NCBI RefSeq assembly: GCF_002088235.1
Contig: NZ_AQQV01000001.1
Span: 868,001-932,000, forward strand
DNA length: 64,000 nt
Source: Oceanococcus atlanticus
Lineage (GTDB): Bacteria > Pseudomonadota > Gammaproteobacteria > Nevskiales > Oceanococcaceae
Reading direction: 5' to 3'
This document shows, in pieces, positions 41,105 to 50,344 of the stretch (within the stretch, counting starts at the first letter, position 1; each line of letters begins with the position of its first letter). Position numbers and translations under genes: made by a program. The notes below the pieces were generated by a model. It ran no database searches. It was not told the origin of the DNA and saw nothing but the letters and a program-made list of their open reading frames with translations.

Positions 41105-43234
41105 TCAGCGCGCCACCAGCTTCTGCCAGGGGATCTTGGCCGCGCGCTGCAAGCCGCTATGAAACGCGGCAAAACTCATCTCGTCCGCGGCCTGCTCAAT
41201 ACGCATGTGCGTCGGCATGCCGGCGCCATGGCCGGCACGGGTCTGAATGCGGATGAGTTTCGGTGCGCTGCCCGGATCGGCGTGCTGAAGTGCCGCGGCG
41301 AACTTGAACGAATGGCCCGGCACGACGCGGTCGTCGTGATCTGCGGTGGTCACCATGGTGGCCGGGTAATCGTCACCACCGGGCACGTTGTGGTACGGCG
41401 AATAGTCGCGCAGCACCTTGAACATGTCCGCATCATCAGACGAGCCGTAGTCGCCGGTCCAGGCCCAGCCTATGGTGAATTTGTGAAAGCGCAGCATGTC
41501 CATCACACCCACGCCGGGCAGGGCTGCGGCGAACAGTTCAGGGCGCTGATTGCTGACTGCACCGACCAGCAAACCACCGTTGGAGCGACCTTCGATGGTC
41601 AACTGCTCGGGGCTGGTGATGCCAGTCTCGATGAGGCTTTCAGCCGCCGCGATGAAATCGTCGAATACGTTCTGTTTGTTATGCAAGGTGCCGGCCTTGT
41701 GCCAGGCCGCACCGTACTCGCCGCCACCTCGCAGGTTGGCCACCACGAAAACCCCACCCTGCTCCAGCCAGGCCAGGCGCTCCGGCTTGAACCACGGCGT
41801 CAGTGAAATCGAGAATCCGCCGTAGCCATACAGCCAGGTCGGGCGGGGACCGCCGGGATGGCCGCGCTTGCGCAGGATGAACATCGGCACCCGGGTGCCA
41901 TCGCGCGAGCTGAAAAACACCTGCTCGGTCACGAAGTCCGACGTGTCGACGGGCAGGCGTGCCTGGTTGAGGGTGGTCACACGCAGGTCGCTCAAGTCGA
42001 CCTCAAGCTGGCGTGCCGGACTGACGAAACTGGCATGGGTAAAGCTCACGCTGCGCCCATCCGGCGCAGCACGCAGCCCCGAAATACTGCCCAGTTCAGG
42101 CAGCACCACCGGGGTGGCCGATGAGCCATCCAGCGGGTAAACCAGCAGTTTGTTCACCGCATCACGCATGACCACGACAGCCAGATGCTGACCGGCCAGG
42201 CGCGCATCTTCGATCGGCCATTGGCCAGCCTCGACCACGGTCTTCTGGCGACCGGGGTGGCGCACATCCAGGCGCACGATACGCCCGTTCGGCGCCGCAT
42301 CGGTGGTCAGTGCGTAGACGTAGGGGCCGTCCACGCCAATGACCTGATATTTGGCCGAAAAGTCATCCACCAGCTTGATCAACCGCCCGCGCACGAACGG
42401 GCGCTCGGCCTGATTGAGGTCCCTGACATACAGCGCGTTCTCCTCACGCGCGCCTTCGCGCAAACTGATCAGCAGATAACGGCCGTCGTCGCTGACCCGC
42501 GCGTACATATTGCGACGCGGATGTTCGGGATCCGACAGCACCAGCACATCCTGGGCCTGCGCCGAACCCAGCTTGTGGTAGTAGATCGCCTGGTTCTCCA
42601 GATCGCTGAACACACCATCAGAACCGGGGTAGCGCGAATAGAAGAAACCTGCGCTGTCGTGACTCCAGCTGATGTTGGAGAACTTGATGTGTTCGAGCAC
42701 CTCGGCGCGATCCTGACCGGTGCGCAGATCACGCACGTGATAGCGATTCCAGTCGCTGCCGGCTTCGGCCACACCGTAGGCCAGATAACGTCCGTCCGGC
42801 GAAACTGCCCAGTCGGTCAGGGCCAGGGTGCCGTCCGCACTCAGGGTATTGGGATCGAGCACCACCTTGCGCTGACCCGCCTGCTCGCGCACCAGCACGC
42901 TCTGATCAAGCAGTCCATCGTTGTAGCGGTAGAACAGGGCGCCCGCGACACGCTTGGGCGCGCCGTATTTTTCGTAGTTCCACAGCTGCGCCAGCCGCGC
43001 TCGCCAGGCGGCTCGGTCGGGCAGTTGATCGAGGTGCGTACGGGTCAGCGCATTCTGTGCCGCAATCCACTTTTTGACCTGGGGCGCATCCACATCCTCA
43101 AGCCAGCGATAGGGATCGGCCACCTGTTCGCCGTGGTAGGTATCCACCACCGTGCCACGCGGTGTTTCGGGATAGTCCAACGCGTGGACAGCGGTGGCGC
43201 TCAGCAGCGCGCCAAGAGCGAGCAAAACTCTCAT
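41105..43234 (-). CDS. Prolyl oligopeptidase (S9A family), exported
   Basis: 709 residues from ATG 43234 with AGGGAGA upstream. A signal peptide (LALGALLSATAVHA) sends it to the periplasm. After the leader, DYPETPRGTVVDTYHGEQVADPYRWLED (pattern) opens the beta-propeller domain. The catalytic triad is visible: Ser in GRSNGGLL near residue 550, Asp in TADHDDRVVP near 633 and His in AGHGAGMP near 667. It cleaves short peptides after Pro. Transcribed downstream of hrpB, 70 bases away, possibly with it. Confidence 0.94.
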   Translation of the reverse strand: MRVLLALGALLSATAVHALDYPETPRGTVVDTYHGEQVADPYRWLEDVDAPQVKKWIAAQNALTRTHLDQLPDRAAWRARLAQLWNYEKYGAPKRVAGALFYRYNDGLLDQSVLVREQAGQRKVVLDPNTLSADGTLALTDWAVSPDGRYLAYGVAEAGSDWNRYHVRDLRTGQDRAEVLEHIKFSNISWSHDSAGFFYSRYPGSDGVFSDLENQAIYYHKLGSAQAQDVLVLSDPEHPRRNMYARVSDDGRYLLISLREGAREENALYVRDLNQAERPFVRGRLIKLVDDFSAKYQVIGVDGPYVYALTTDAAPNGRIVRLDVRHPGRQKTVVEAGQWPIEDARLAGQHLAVVVMRDAVNKLLVYPLDGSSATPVVLPELGSISGLRAAPDGRSVSFTHASFVSPARQLEVDLSDLRVTTLNQARLPVDTSDFVTEQVFFSSRDGTRVPMFILRKRGHPGGPRPTWLYGYGGFSISLTPWFKPERLAWLEQGGVFVVANLRGGGEYGAAWHKAGTLHNKQNVFDDFIAAAESLIETGITSPEQLTIEGRSNGGLLVGAVSNQRPELFAAALPGVGVMDMLRFHKFTIGWAWTGDYGSSDDADMFKVLRDYSPYHNVPGGDDYPATMVTTADHDDRVVPGHSFKFAAALQHADPGSAPKLIRIQTRAGHGAGMPTHMRIEQAADEMSFAAFHSGLQRAAKIPWQKLVAR

Positions 43235-43303
43235 CGGTTCGGATCTCCCTGTGGTGTCTTCAAAGCGGCACCCGAGCCCCAAAACTCAGCACCACCGCCA
43301 GGT

Positions 43304-45754
43304 TTATGACCGACGCTGGTCCAAGACGTTCAGCGCCGCAGGCGCCGGTGCTTCCCAAGGGCGCTCCGGCCATTCATGTTTGGGATAACGCCCGCGCATC
43401 TGCTTGCGCACCTCGGGCCAGGCGTTGCGCCAGAAGCTGGCCAGATCGCGGGTCACGGCCAACGGCCGACGGGCCGGCGACAGCAGATGCAGCAGCACCG
43501 GTCGCCCCGCCACCTGCGGCGATGCATCCTGCCCGTACATGTCCTGCATGCGCACGGCCAGCACCGGGCCATCCTCGGCCGCATAATCCAGCTTGACCTG
43601 ACGCCCGCTGGGCAGGCTCACCGCATCCGGCGCCTGCTCACGCACCCGCCGTTGCTGCTCCGCGCTGAGCCAGGCCCACAGCGCGTCGGCCAGCTTGGCC
43701 GGGGTAATCTCGGCCACACTGCGCAGACCAAACAACCACGGCCCCAGCCATTGATCGAGCGTGGCGCGCAGGCTGGCATCGTCCATGGTGGGCCAGCCCT
43801 CGCCCTGCAGACAGGCGATGCGGGCGCGCATGCGCGCAGCCGGGCCTGACCAGTCAAGCTGGCCAAAGCCTTTGTCCATGAGCCCCGCGACCAGCGCCTC
43901 GCAGACCACGCTGACATCCGGCTTGGGTAACGGCTGGCGACTCAGCACCAAACGCTGGAAAACCCGCTCGCGCTGACACTCGACCTGCCCGCTCGCAGGG
44001 TTGAAATGCACGCTGTCACGCCAGCTGATGTGCGCAGCAAACGCCGTTTCAAACGCCTCATCATCCAGCGCCGCCGCAAGCCGGATACGCGCCTCACGCT
44101 GACCGTCCAGATCGGCCACCACGAGCATGCGCTGAGCCCTCAACGGATCGTTGTCCGGCAGGCGTGCGCCACGCCCGTTGGCCAGCTGGTACTGCGCGCT
44201 ACCCGGCTGACGCTGCAGCGCGATGCGATCAACAAAACCGTGCGCCAGCAGCAGGCCGGCATCGCGCTCCGCAATAGCATTGCCCACGCCCACACGTTTG
44301 CGCCAACGTCGGCTGTCGCGATCCAGAGCCTTGATCTGGCTTGCGCCAGCCCCGCCACGCCGCCAGGCCAGCCAGCGCTGATGGATGTCGACCAGCGTGC
44401 CGGCGCGCTCATCCGATTCAAGCAGCGCCGCCAGATCACAGGCCATGGCGCGCTCGGCATCATCACGCGCAGCCAGCAGCATGGCGCCGATACGCGGGTG
44501 GGCATGCCAGCCCGCCAGCTTGCGTCCGCGCGCATTGATGCGCCCTCGCGCATCGCTCAGATCCAGTGCCTGCAACACTTCCATAGCCTGGGCCCAGGGC
44601 CCCTCAGGCGGCGCTTCCAGCCACTGTGGTTCGCTGCCCCAGGCCGCCACATTGAGAGCCAGCGAAGACAGATCTTCGTGGCGTATGGCCGGTTCGCGGT
44701 GCGCAACCAGAACCTCTTCCGATGACCACAGGCGCACGCACACGCCGGGTGCCGTGCGTCCAGCGCGCCCGGCGCGTTGATCAGCGGCATCCCGGCTGAC
44801 CCGGCGGGTGACCAGATGGGAAAACCCGGCATTGGGGTCGTACACCGGCACCCGCATCAGACCGGCATCCACGACCACGCGCACCCCGGCGATGGTGATG
44901 CTGGATTCGGCCACTGCGGTGGCCAGCACAATCTTGCGCTCAGCGTCGCCGGCCGGCGCGATAGCGGCCTGCTGAGCAGCACGCGGCAAACGCCCATACA
45001 GCGCATGCACCACGATGCCAGGGCCAAGCGCATCCAGCTTGCGCGCCACCGCGCGAATCTCGGCCTCGCCAGGCAGAAACACCAGGATGTCGCCCGGGTG
45101 TTCTTTCAAGGCAGCCCGCACGGCCGTCGCCACGCCCTCATCCAGTCGCGTGCTGCGCGGCTTGGCGTAGCGCACCTCCACCGGGTAGCTACGGCCCTGG
45201 GTTTGCACCACGCTGGCGTCCAGACGCGCGGCCAGATTGTCCTGCTCCAGCGTGGCCGACATCAGCAGCACGCGCAGATCGTCACGCAAACCGGCCTGCA
45301 CATCGCGCACCAGGGCCAGCCCCAGATCGGCATGCAGACTGCGCTCGTGGAACTCATCGAAGATCACCACAGCGACATCCTCAAGCTCCGGCGCATGCTG
45401 GATGCGCCGCGTCAGCAACGCCTCGGTGAGAATTTCGATGCGTGTGGACGGACCCACCTGGGTGTCGTCACGCGTGCGCAGCCCGACCAGCTCGCCAAGC
45501 GGCTGACCGGACAACGATGCCATGCGCCAGGCCAGCGCGCGCGCGGCCAGGCGACGCGGCTCCAGGACCAGTATCTTGCGCCCCTGCACCCAGGCTTCGT
45601 CGAGCAAGGCCAGAGGCACAATGGTGCTTTTGCCCGCGCCCGGCGGCGCCACCAGCAGGCTGGTGTGGGCGCGGCTCAGGGCCTCGCGCAATGGCGCCAA
45701 AGCCTGCCAGATCGGAAGCTCGACCTGGTTCGCCTGTAATTCCGACAGATTCAT
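43304..45754 (-). CDS. hrpB: ATP-dependent helicase HrpB
   Basis: 816 residues, the usual HrpB length. Walker A APPGAGKST at residues 36-44, the DEFH box in VVIFDEFHERS near 131, SAT motif (MSATLE), and motif VI QRAGRAGRTAPG. The helicase-associated domain and the HrpB-specific C-terminus follow (ending in PKHEWPERPWEAPAP). A DEAH-type RNA helicase of unclear role. Divergent from the DAHP synthase gene over a short 45-bp gap. Confidence 0.94.
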   Translation of the reverse strand: MNLSELQANQVELPIWQALAPLREALSRAHTSLLVAPPGAGKSTIVPLALLDEAWVQGRKILVLEPRRLAARALAWRMASLSGQPLGELVGLRTRDDTQVGPSTRIEILTEALLTRRIQHAPELEDVAVVIFDEFHERSLHADLGLALVRDVQAGLRDDLRVLLMSATLEQDNLAARLDASVVQTQGRSYPVEVRYAKPRSTRLDEGVATAVRAALKEHPGDILVFLPGEAEIRAVARKLDALGPGIVVHALYGRLPRAAQQAAIAPAGDAERKIVLATAVAESSITIAGVRVVVDAGLMRVPVYDPNAGFSHLVTRRVSRDAADQRAGRAGRTAPGVCVRLWSSEEVLVAHREPAIRHEDLSSLALNVAAWGSEPQWLEAPPEGPWAQAMEVLQALDLSDARGRINARGRKLAGWHAHPRIGAMLLAARDDAERAMACDLAALLESDERAGTLVDIHQRWLAWRRGGAGASQIKALDRDSRRWRKRVGVGNAIAERDAGLLLAHGFVDRIALQRQPGSAQYQLANGRGARLPDNDPLRAQRMLVVADLDGQREARIRLAAALDDEAFETAFAAHISWRDSVHFNPASGQVECQRERVFQRLVLSRQPLPKPDVSVVCEALVAGLMDKGFGQLDWSGPAARMRARIACLQGEGWPTMDDASLRATLDQWLGPWLFGLRSVAEITPAKLADALWAWLSAEQQRRVREQAPDAVSLPSGRQVKLDYAAEDGPVLAVRMQDMYGQDASPQVAGRPVLLHLLSPARRPLAVTRDLASFWRNAWPEVRKQMRGRYPKHEWPERPWEAPAPAALNVLDQRRS

Positions 45755-45799
45755 CCCTTACAATATGGGGTTTTCTCAAGCACGGCTGTGCCCACCATC

Positions 45800-46864
45800 A
45801 TGCAACGCACCGACAATCTGCGCATCGCCTCAATCACCGAAGTCTCCACACCGGACGTGGTTCGCAACGAAATCCCGCTGACCGACGCCGCTGCTGACAC
45901 CGTCGATCAGGCCCGCAACGCCATCGCCAAGGTGCTCAACGGACAGGACGACCGCCTGGTCGCCATCGTCGGCCCCTGCTCGATTCATGACACCGCCGCG
46001 GCCAAGGAATATGCCAGCAAGCTGGCCCGTCTGCGCGAAGAACTGGCCGATGATATCGTCATCGTCATGCGCGTGTACTTTGAGAAACCGCGCACCACGG
46101 TCGGCTGGAAAGGCCTGATCAACGACCCGGATCTGGATGACAGCTTCCAGATCGACAAGGGCCTGCGCAGCGCGCGCAAACTGCTGCTCGAACTCAACGA
46201 CAGCGGCATGCCGGCCGGTGTCGAATACCTCGACATTCTGACCCCGCAATACATTTCCGATCTGGTCAGCTGGGGCGCCATCGGTGCGCGCACCACGGAA
46301 AGCCAGTTGCATCGTGAAATGGGTTCCGGGTTGTCCTGCGCGGTCGGCTTCAAGAACGGCACGGAAGGCAACATCAAGGTCGCTGTGGATGCGATCCAGT
46401 CGGCGCGCAATCCGCACCGCTTCCTGTCGCTGACCACCGCCGGCGCCATCTCCATTTTCGAGACCACCGGCAACGACCAGACCCACGTGATCCTGCGCGG
46501 CGGCTCAAGCGGCCCGAACTACGAAGCCGAGCACATCGACGCCACCGCTGCGATGCTGGAAAAGGCCGGTCTGCCGAGCAAGATCATGGTCGACTGCAGC
46601 CACGCCAACAGCCAGAAAAAACACGAACGCCAGCTGCTGGTGGCTGAAGATCTGGGCAACCAGATCGCGGGCGGCGACAACCGCATCTTCGGTGTCATGG
46701 TCGAAAGCCATCTGGTCGCCGGGCGTCAGGACGTTGAACCCGGTGCCACCCCGACCTACGGCCAGAGCATCACCGACGCTTGCCTGGGCTGGGACGACAC
46801 CGATGTGCTGCTGCGCAAGCTGGCAGAAACCGTGCGTACCCGCCGTCAGAAAAAGGCAGCCTGA
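45800..46864 (+). CDS. aroG: 3-deoxy-7-phosphoheptulonate synthase (type I DAHP synthase)
   Basis: 354 residues from ATG 45800; GTG 45788 is also in frame. Joins phosphoenolpyruvate and erythrose 4-phosphate in the first step of the shikimate pathway. The type I alpha signature is clear: VAIVGPCSIHD (metal Cys), MRVYFEKPRTTVGWKGLINDP (pattern), the GARTTESQ-HRE block, and the late CSHANSQKKHERQ and ESHL motifs. Which feedback class (Phe, Tyr or Trp) applies cannot be told here. TACAAT at 45759-45764 may be its -10 box. Confidence 0.94.
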   Translation: MQRTDNLRIASITEVSTPDVVRNEIPLTDAAADTVDQARNAIAKVLNGQDDRLVAIVGPCSIHDTAAAKEYASKLARLREELADDIVIVMRVYFEKPRTTVGWKGLINDPDLDDSFQIDKGLRSARKLLLELNDSGMPAGVEYLDILTPQYISDLVSWGAIGARTTESQLHREMGSGLSCAVGFKNGTEGNIKVAVDAIQSARNPHRFLSLTTAGAISIFETTGNDQTHVILRGGSSGPNYEAEHIDATAAMLEKAGLPSKIMVDCSHANSQKKHERQLLVAEDLGNQIAGGDNRIFGVMVESHLVAGRQDVEPGATPTYGQSITDACLGWDDTDVLLRKLAETVRTRRQKKAA

Positions 46865-46867
46865 TCT

Positions 46868-47503
46868 ATGCGCGTCGGCCTGATCGGCGCAACGGGTCTG
46901 GTTGGCAACGCCACCCTGAACCAGCTTCTCGCAGATGATGCGGTGAACGAAGTCCGGGTGTGGGCGCGACAGCCGGCGCCCTTTGCGCACCCGCGCCTGC
47001 ACTGGAATGCAGTTGATTTCGATCAACTGCGCGGCCAGGCCCGCTGTGACGGGCTTGACGCCGTGCTGTGCTGCCTTGGCACCACCACGGGCAAAGCCGG
47101 CCGCGCCGGTCTGGTCAGGGTTGATCACGACTATGTCCTTGCCATCGCCACCGCCGCCAAGAGCGTCGCTGTGCCCTGCTTTGGGGTGATCAGCGCGCTC
47201 GGTGCCAGCGCCCGTTCACCCTCGCATTACAGCCGGGTCAAAGGGCGTATGGAAAACAGCCTGCAGGCCCTTGGTTTTCCCAGCCTGGAAATTTTGCGCC
47301 CCTCTTTGCTCCTCGGCGAGCGCACTGAAACGCGGTGTGCCGAAGATTTGGCACAGGCGTGCGCACCGGTGCTCAATGCCCTGCTGCCCGGCCCGCTCAA
47401 ACGTTACCGTGCGATTGGTGCTGATCAGGTGGCCCGAGATCTCATCCGGGTTGCCAAGCAGGCCGAACCCGGCATCAACGTGCGCTTTCTGCCGCTAACC
47501 TAA
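46868..47503 (+). CDS. Atypical SDR / NAD(P)H-binding oxidoreductase-like protein
   Basis: 211 residues. GATGLVG at residues 7-13 is the dinucleotide loop; VLCCLGTTTGKAG, ISALGAS and YSRVKGRMEN follow the order of the YbjT/Tic62-like atypical SDR group, with Y-x3-K retained. Several members bind NADPH without a known reaction. It starts 3 bases after the DAHP synthase stop, so it is co-transcribed, though a metabolic link is not evident. Its stop overlaps the opposing phosphatase stop. Confidence 0.82.
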   Translation: MRVGLIGATGLVGNATLNQLLADDAVNEVRVWARQPAPFAHPRLHWNAVDFDQLRGQARCDGLDAVLCCLGTTTGKAGRAGLVRVDHDYVLAIATAAKSVAVPCFGVISALGASARSPSHYSRVKGRMENSLQALGFPSLEILRPSLLLGERTETRCAEDLAQACAPVLNALLPGPLKRYRAIGADQVARDLIRVAKQAEPGINVRFLPLT

Positions 47504-48684
47504 CGCGCTGCAGATTCAGCGCCGGTGTACTCGGCCAGCAGCAGGGTGATGTCGTCGGTCATGGGCTGGTCGCCACAAAAATCGTAGACATGTTCCAGCA
47601 CCTGCATCAGCGCGTTGTCGACAGAAGCCGGGTCACTGTCACGCAGCGCGTTATCCAGGCGATCCCAACCGTACTCTTCGCCCTGCGCATTGCGCACCTC
47701 GGTCACTCCATCGGTATACAGCAGCACCCGATCACCCGGATTGAGCTGCAGTTCCTGCTGGGTGTACTCAACCCCGGGCAGATCGAACATGCCCAGGGCA
47801 AAGCCTCCGGCACGCAGATACTCCAAGGTCTCATGACCGCGCAGAATTATCGATGAGGGATGCCCGGCATGGGCAATCTGGCAGCGCCCGTTGGGGCTGA
47901 TACGTGCTAGCACCGCAGTGAGGTACACGCCGCTGTCCTGCTCGCTCATCAAATGATTGAGCTCCGACAGAATCTGTGACGGCGTGCGCTCCAGGTTCAT
48001 GGTTTTCAGTGCTGTGCGGGCCAGAACGGTCATGAAGCCCGCCGCAGCACCGTGCCCCATGGCGTCCCCCACCATCAGGAACAAATCACCATTGGCCCGC
48101 AGGTCGACGTGAAACATATCGCCGTTGACCTGATCACGGGCGAAGCTGTTGGCCGCCACGCGCACGTAGTCACAACGAGGCAACTCGGTTTGCATCGCAC
48201 TTTGCGCCTGCGCCGCCGCTTGCAGGTCTTTCTCCAGCATCTGGCTGTAATTGGCCAGCGACTCCTGCAATTTGCTGCGCTCGCTGATTTCCGAACGCAA
48301 GGCTTCGGTGCGCTGCATAATCAGTCGTTGCAGGTGCTCGCGGTTTTCCGTCAGCTGCCGCTCAGCATCCTGCTTGCGTGCAAGCTGGCGATTCAAAATG
48401 CCGGTGATGCGCAGCACTTCCAGGCAGCCTACAAACAGCGCTGCAGCGAACAGAACACGTGAGGCACCAAGCATCATGTGCTGAGTGCTGTGCGACATGC
48501 CCAGGCTCATCACCGGCGCCAAAGCACCACCCAGAAGCACCGCCAGCACGAAATAGAAAGTCACGTTCTGCAAATGCCTGCGCAGCCTGAACAGCGCCCA
48601 CAGCGCAGCGGCGCCGAATACGGCAACCAGCACGGCTTCTACGATGTGGAAAAGATCAGGCAAGTGACTGTCCGTTGCGAACAT
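47500..48684 (-). CDS. Membrane-bound PP2C-type (SpoIIE) serine phosphatase
   Basis: 394 residues. Three hydrophobic spans (12-32, 42-62, 75-95) are followed by a long coiled coil (100-170, ending in LEKDLQAAAQAQSAMQ) and a SpoIIE phosphatase domain (175-385). Metal-binding Asp residues are in VNGDMFHV, MVGDAMGHGAAA, YTDGVTE and MTDDITLLL. Such proteins usually dephosphorylate anti-anti-sigma (STAS) partners; none is encoded here. It appears monocistronic. Confidence 0.87.
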   Translation of the reverse strand: MFATDSHLPDLFHIVEAVLVAVFGAAALWALFRLRRHLQNVTFYFVLAVLLGGALAPVMSLGMSHSTQHMMLGASRVLFAAALFVGCLEVLRITGILNRQLARKQDAERQLTENREHLQRLIMQRTEALRSEISERSKLQESLANYSQMLEKDLQAAAQAQSAMQTELPRCDYVRVAANSFARDQVNGDMFHVDLRANGDLFLMVGDAMGHGAAAGFMTVLARTALKTMNLERTPSQILSELNHLMSEQDSGVYLTAVLARISPNGRCQIAHAGHPSSIILRGHETLEYLRAGGFALGMFDLPGVEYTQQELQLNPGDRVLLYTDGVTEVRNAQGEEYGWDRLDNALRDSDPASVDNALMQVLEHVYDFCGDQPMTDDITLLLAEYTGAESAAR

Positions 48685-48827
48685 CTGTCATGGTCAGATG
48701 GTATAAGCCCTGAGCAGGCTGGCAACCCTTCGCATTTGACAAATAGTCTACACTCCGAAGCGCTTGGACATTCAGCCAACATCACATCAGTTGGGCACAA
48801 CAAGCCCACATTCATAGGGGAACTTTC

Positions 48828-49742
48828 ATGACCAGTTTCGTTATCGCCATGCTGGTGCTGGCCGTTGTCGGCGTCTTTCTTGGGGTCAAGGTCGTGCCGC
48901 AAGGCCATCGTTACACCGTTGAGCGCTTCGGCCGCTTCACCCGCACGCTGGAGCCGGGGCTGCATTTCATCATGCCGATCGTTGATCGCATCGGTCACAA
49001 GATCAACGTGATGGAACAGGTTATCGACATCCCCAGTCAGGATGTCATTACCCGCGATAACGCCCAGGTTAGCGTTGACGGCGTGGTTTACATTGTGGTC
49101 GCCGATGCCGCCCGCGCCGCCTACGAGGTGCGCGACCTGATGCGCGCGGTGGTCAACCTGGCGATGACCTCGATCCGTTCGGTGCTGGGCGAAATGGACC
49201 TGGACGAAGCACTGTCACGGCGTGACGAGATCAACATCAAGCTGCTCAAGATCATTGATGAGGCCTCCGAAGCCTGGGGCACGCAGGTCAAGCGCGTGGA
49301 GATCAAAGACATTTCTCCGCCCACAGATCTGGTCGATTCCATGGCTCGACAGATGAAGGCCGAGCGCGAGAAGCGCGCCAATATTCTGGAAGCCGAAGGT
49401 CTGCGTGAGGCCGAAATCAAAAAGGCTGAAGGCGAAAAGCGGGCCATGATTCTGGAGGCCGAAGGGCGTCTGGAAGCCGCCCAGCGCGACGCCGAAGCAC
49501 GCGAGCGCCTGGCCCAGGCCGAAGCCAAGGCAACCCGTGATGTGTCGCTGGCCATCGCCGAAGGGGACGTCAACGCGATCAACTACTTCGTCGCCCAGAA
49601 GTACACCGAAGCGCTGCGCGACATCGGTGCGGCGCCCAATCAGAAGGTCATTCTGCTGCCGCTGGAAGCGAGCAATCTGATCGGTTCGCTGGGCGGGGTC
49701 AAAGAGCTGCTCGGCTCCATCAACGACAAGCCCAAGAGCTAA
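48828..49742 (+). CDS. qmcA: SPFH/Band 7 stomatin-like membrane protein
   Basis: 304 residues. One N-terminal span (3-20), the Band 7 domain (25-180, with VPQGHRYTVERFGRF and LEPGLHFIMPIVD) and a Glu/Ala/Arg-rich coiled coil (185-240), as in QmcA of E. coli. It forms large oligomers in the membrane and is linked to quality control. AGGGGAAC precedes the ATG. Paired with the NfeD-like gene 3 bases downstream, the usual arrangement for this family. Confidence 0.92.
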   Translation: MTSFVIAMLVLAVVGVFLGVKVVPQGHRYTVERFGRFTRTLEPGLHFIMPIVDRIGHKINVMEQVIDIPSQDVITRDNAQVSVDGVVYIVVADAARAAYEVRDLMRAVVNLAMTSIRSVLGEMDLDEALSRRDEINIKLLKIIDEASEAWGTQVKRVEIKDISPPTDLVDSMARQMKAEREKRANILEAEGLREAEIKKAEGEKRAMILEAEGRLEAAQRDAEARERLAQAEAKATRDVSLAIAEGDVNAINYFVAQKYTEALRDIGAAPNQKVILLPLEASNLIGSLGGVKELLGSINDKPKS

Positions 49743-49745
49743 ACC

Positions 49746-50201
49746 ATGGAATTCGATGCCGACAGTGTGCACTGGTACTGGTTCAGCGCTGGCATCCTGC
49801 TGATTGCGCTGGAGGCCTTCGCGCCTGGCGCGGTGCTGCTGTGGTTCGGGGTTTCGGCCCTGGTGACCGGCTTTATCGCCCTGGGCAGCGATCTGGACCT
49901 GAACGCGCAGATGATCATCTTCAGCGTGCTGGCGGTGAGCTGCACGGTGGTCTTCAAGGTTTATCAGAAACGCAATCCGCCTTCACCGGAAGATGATGCG
50001 GCGAGCCAGCTCAATCACCCCGGCCAGCATCTGGTCGGTCGCAAGCTGCAGCTGGCCACGGCGATCCAGGATGGCGTGGGCCGGGTTAAGGTCGCCGACT
50101 CCACCTGGCGCTGCACCGGCCCGGATCTGCCACAGGGCAGCGTGGTCCAGGTGCTGGCGGTCAATGGCACGACATTGCAGGTAGAAGCGGTCGACGCCTG
50201 A
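49746..50201 (+). CDS. NfeD-like partner of the stomatin-like protein
   Basis: 151 residues: two to three membrane spans (15-70) then a small OB-fold domain (90-150, with GQHLVGRKLQLATAI and VKVADSTWRC). This is the short NfeD1b/YbbJ type that works with stomatin-like proteins. Co-transcribed with the upstream gene. The stop codon lies in an 8-bp perfect hairpin (50197-50214). Confidence 0.87.
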   Translation: MEFDADSVHWYWFSAGILLIALEAFAPGAVLLWFGVSALVTGFIALGSDLDLNAQMIIFSVLAVSCTVVFKVYQKRNPPSPEDDAASQLNHPGQHLVGRKLQLATAIQDGVGRVKVADSTWRCTGPDLPQGSVVQVLAVNGTTLQVEAVDA

Positions 50202-50214
50202 CACCTGTGTCAGG
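50197..50214 (+). terminator. Hairpin over the NfeD stop codon
   Basis: CCTGACAC-CT-GTGTCAGG is a perfect 8-bp stem with a two-base centre overlapping the TGA stop. There is no U tract, so it may only stabilise the mRNA end or act together with the larger structure that follows. Confidence 0.4.
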
Positions 50215-50219
50215 TGCGC

Positions 50220-50312
50220 TGCGCTGTGTCTTGTCAAACCCGCTCAAGTACGTCCGTGTATCGCTTGTCATCGGCCATCCAGGCCTCTGACAGTTTGCCA
50301 AGACACAGCGCA
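50220..50312. repeat. Long imperfect inverted repeat with nested hairpin
   Basis: The 19-base GCGCTGTGTCTTGTCAAAC at 50221-50239 is matched by its reverse complement at 50293-50311 with a single mismatch; one more T-A pair extends it. Inside, TGTCA-TC-GGCC-N5-GGCC-TC-TGACA (50266-50292) makes a second hairpin stacked directly on the right arm. The element lies between convergent genes (NfeD-like and SufE) and lacks U tracts on either side. It could be a two-way terminator, a small structured RNA, or a repeated palindromic element. Confidence 0.75.
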
Positions 50313-50344
50313 ACACATCACATCACAAACGTCGCAAGCTGCGA

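Noticed and set aside
48717-48727. GGCTGGCAACC before qmcA, which resembles a piece of a SAM riboswitch
   Set aside because: The surrounding helices of a SAM aptamer cannot be found and the gene is not linked to methionine metabolism.
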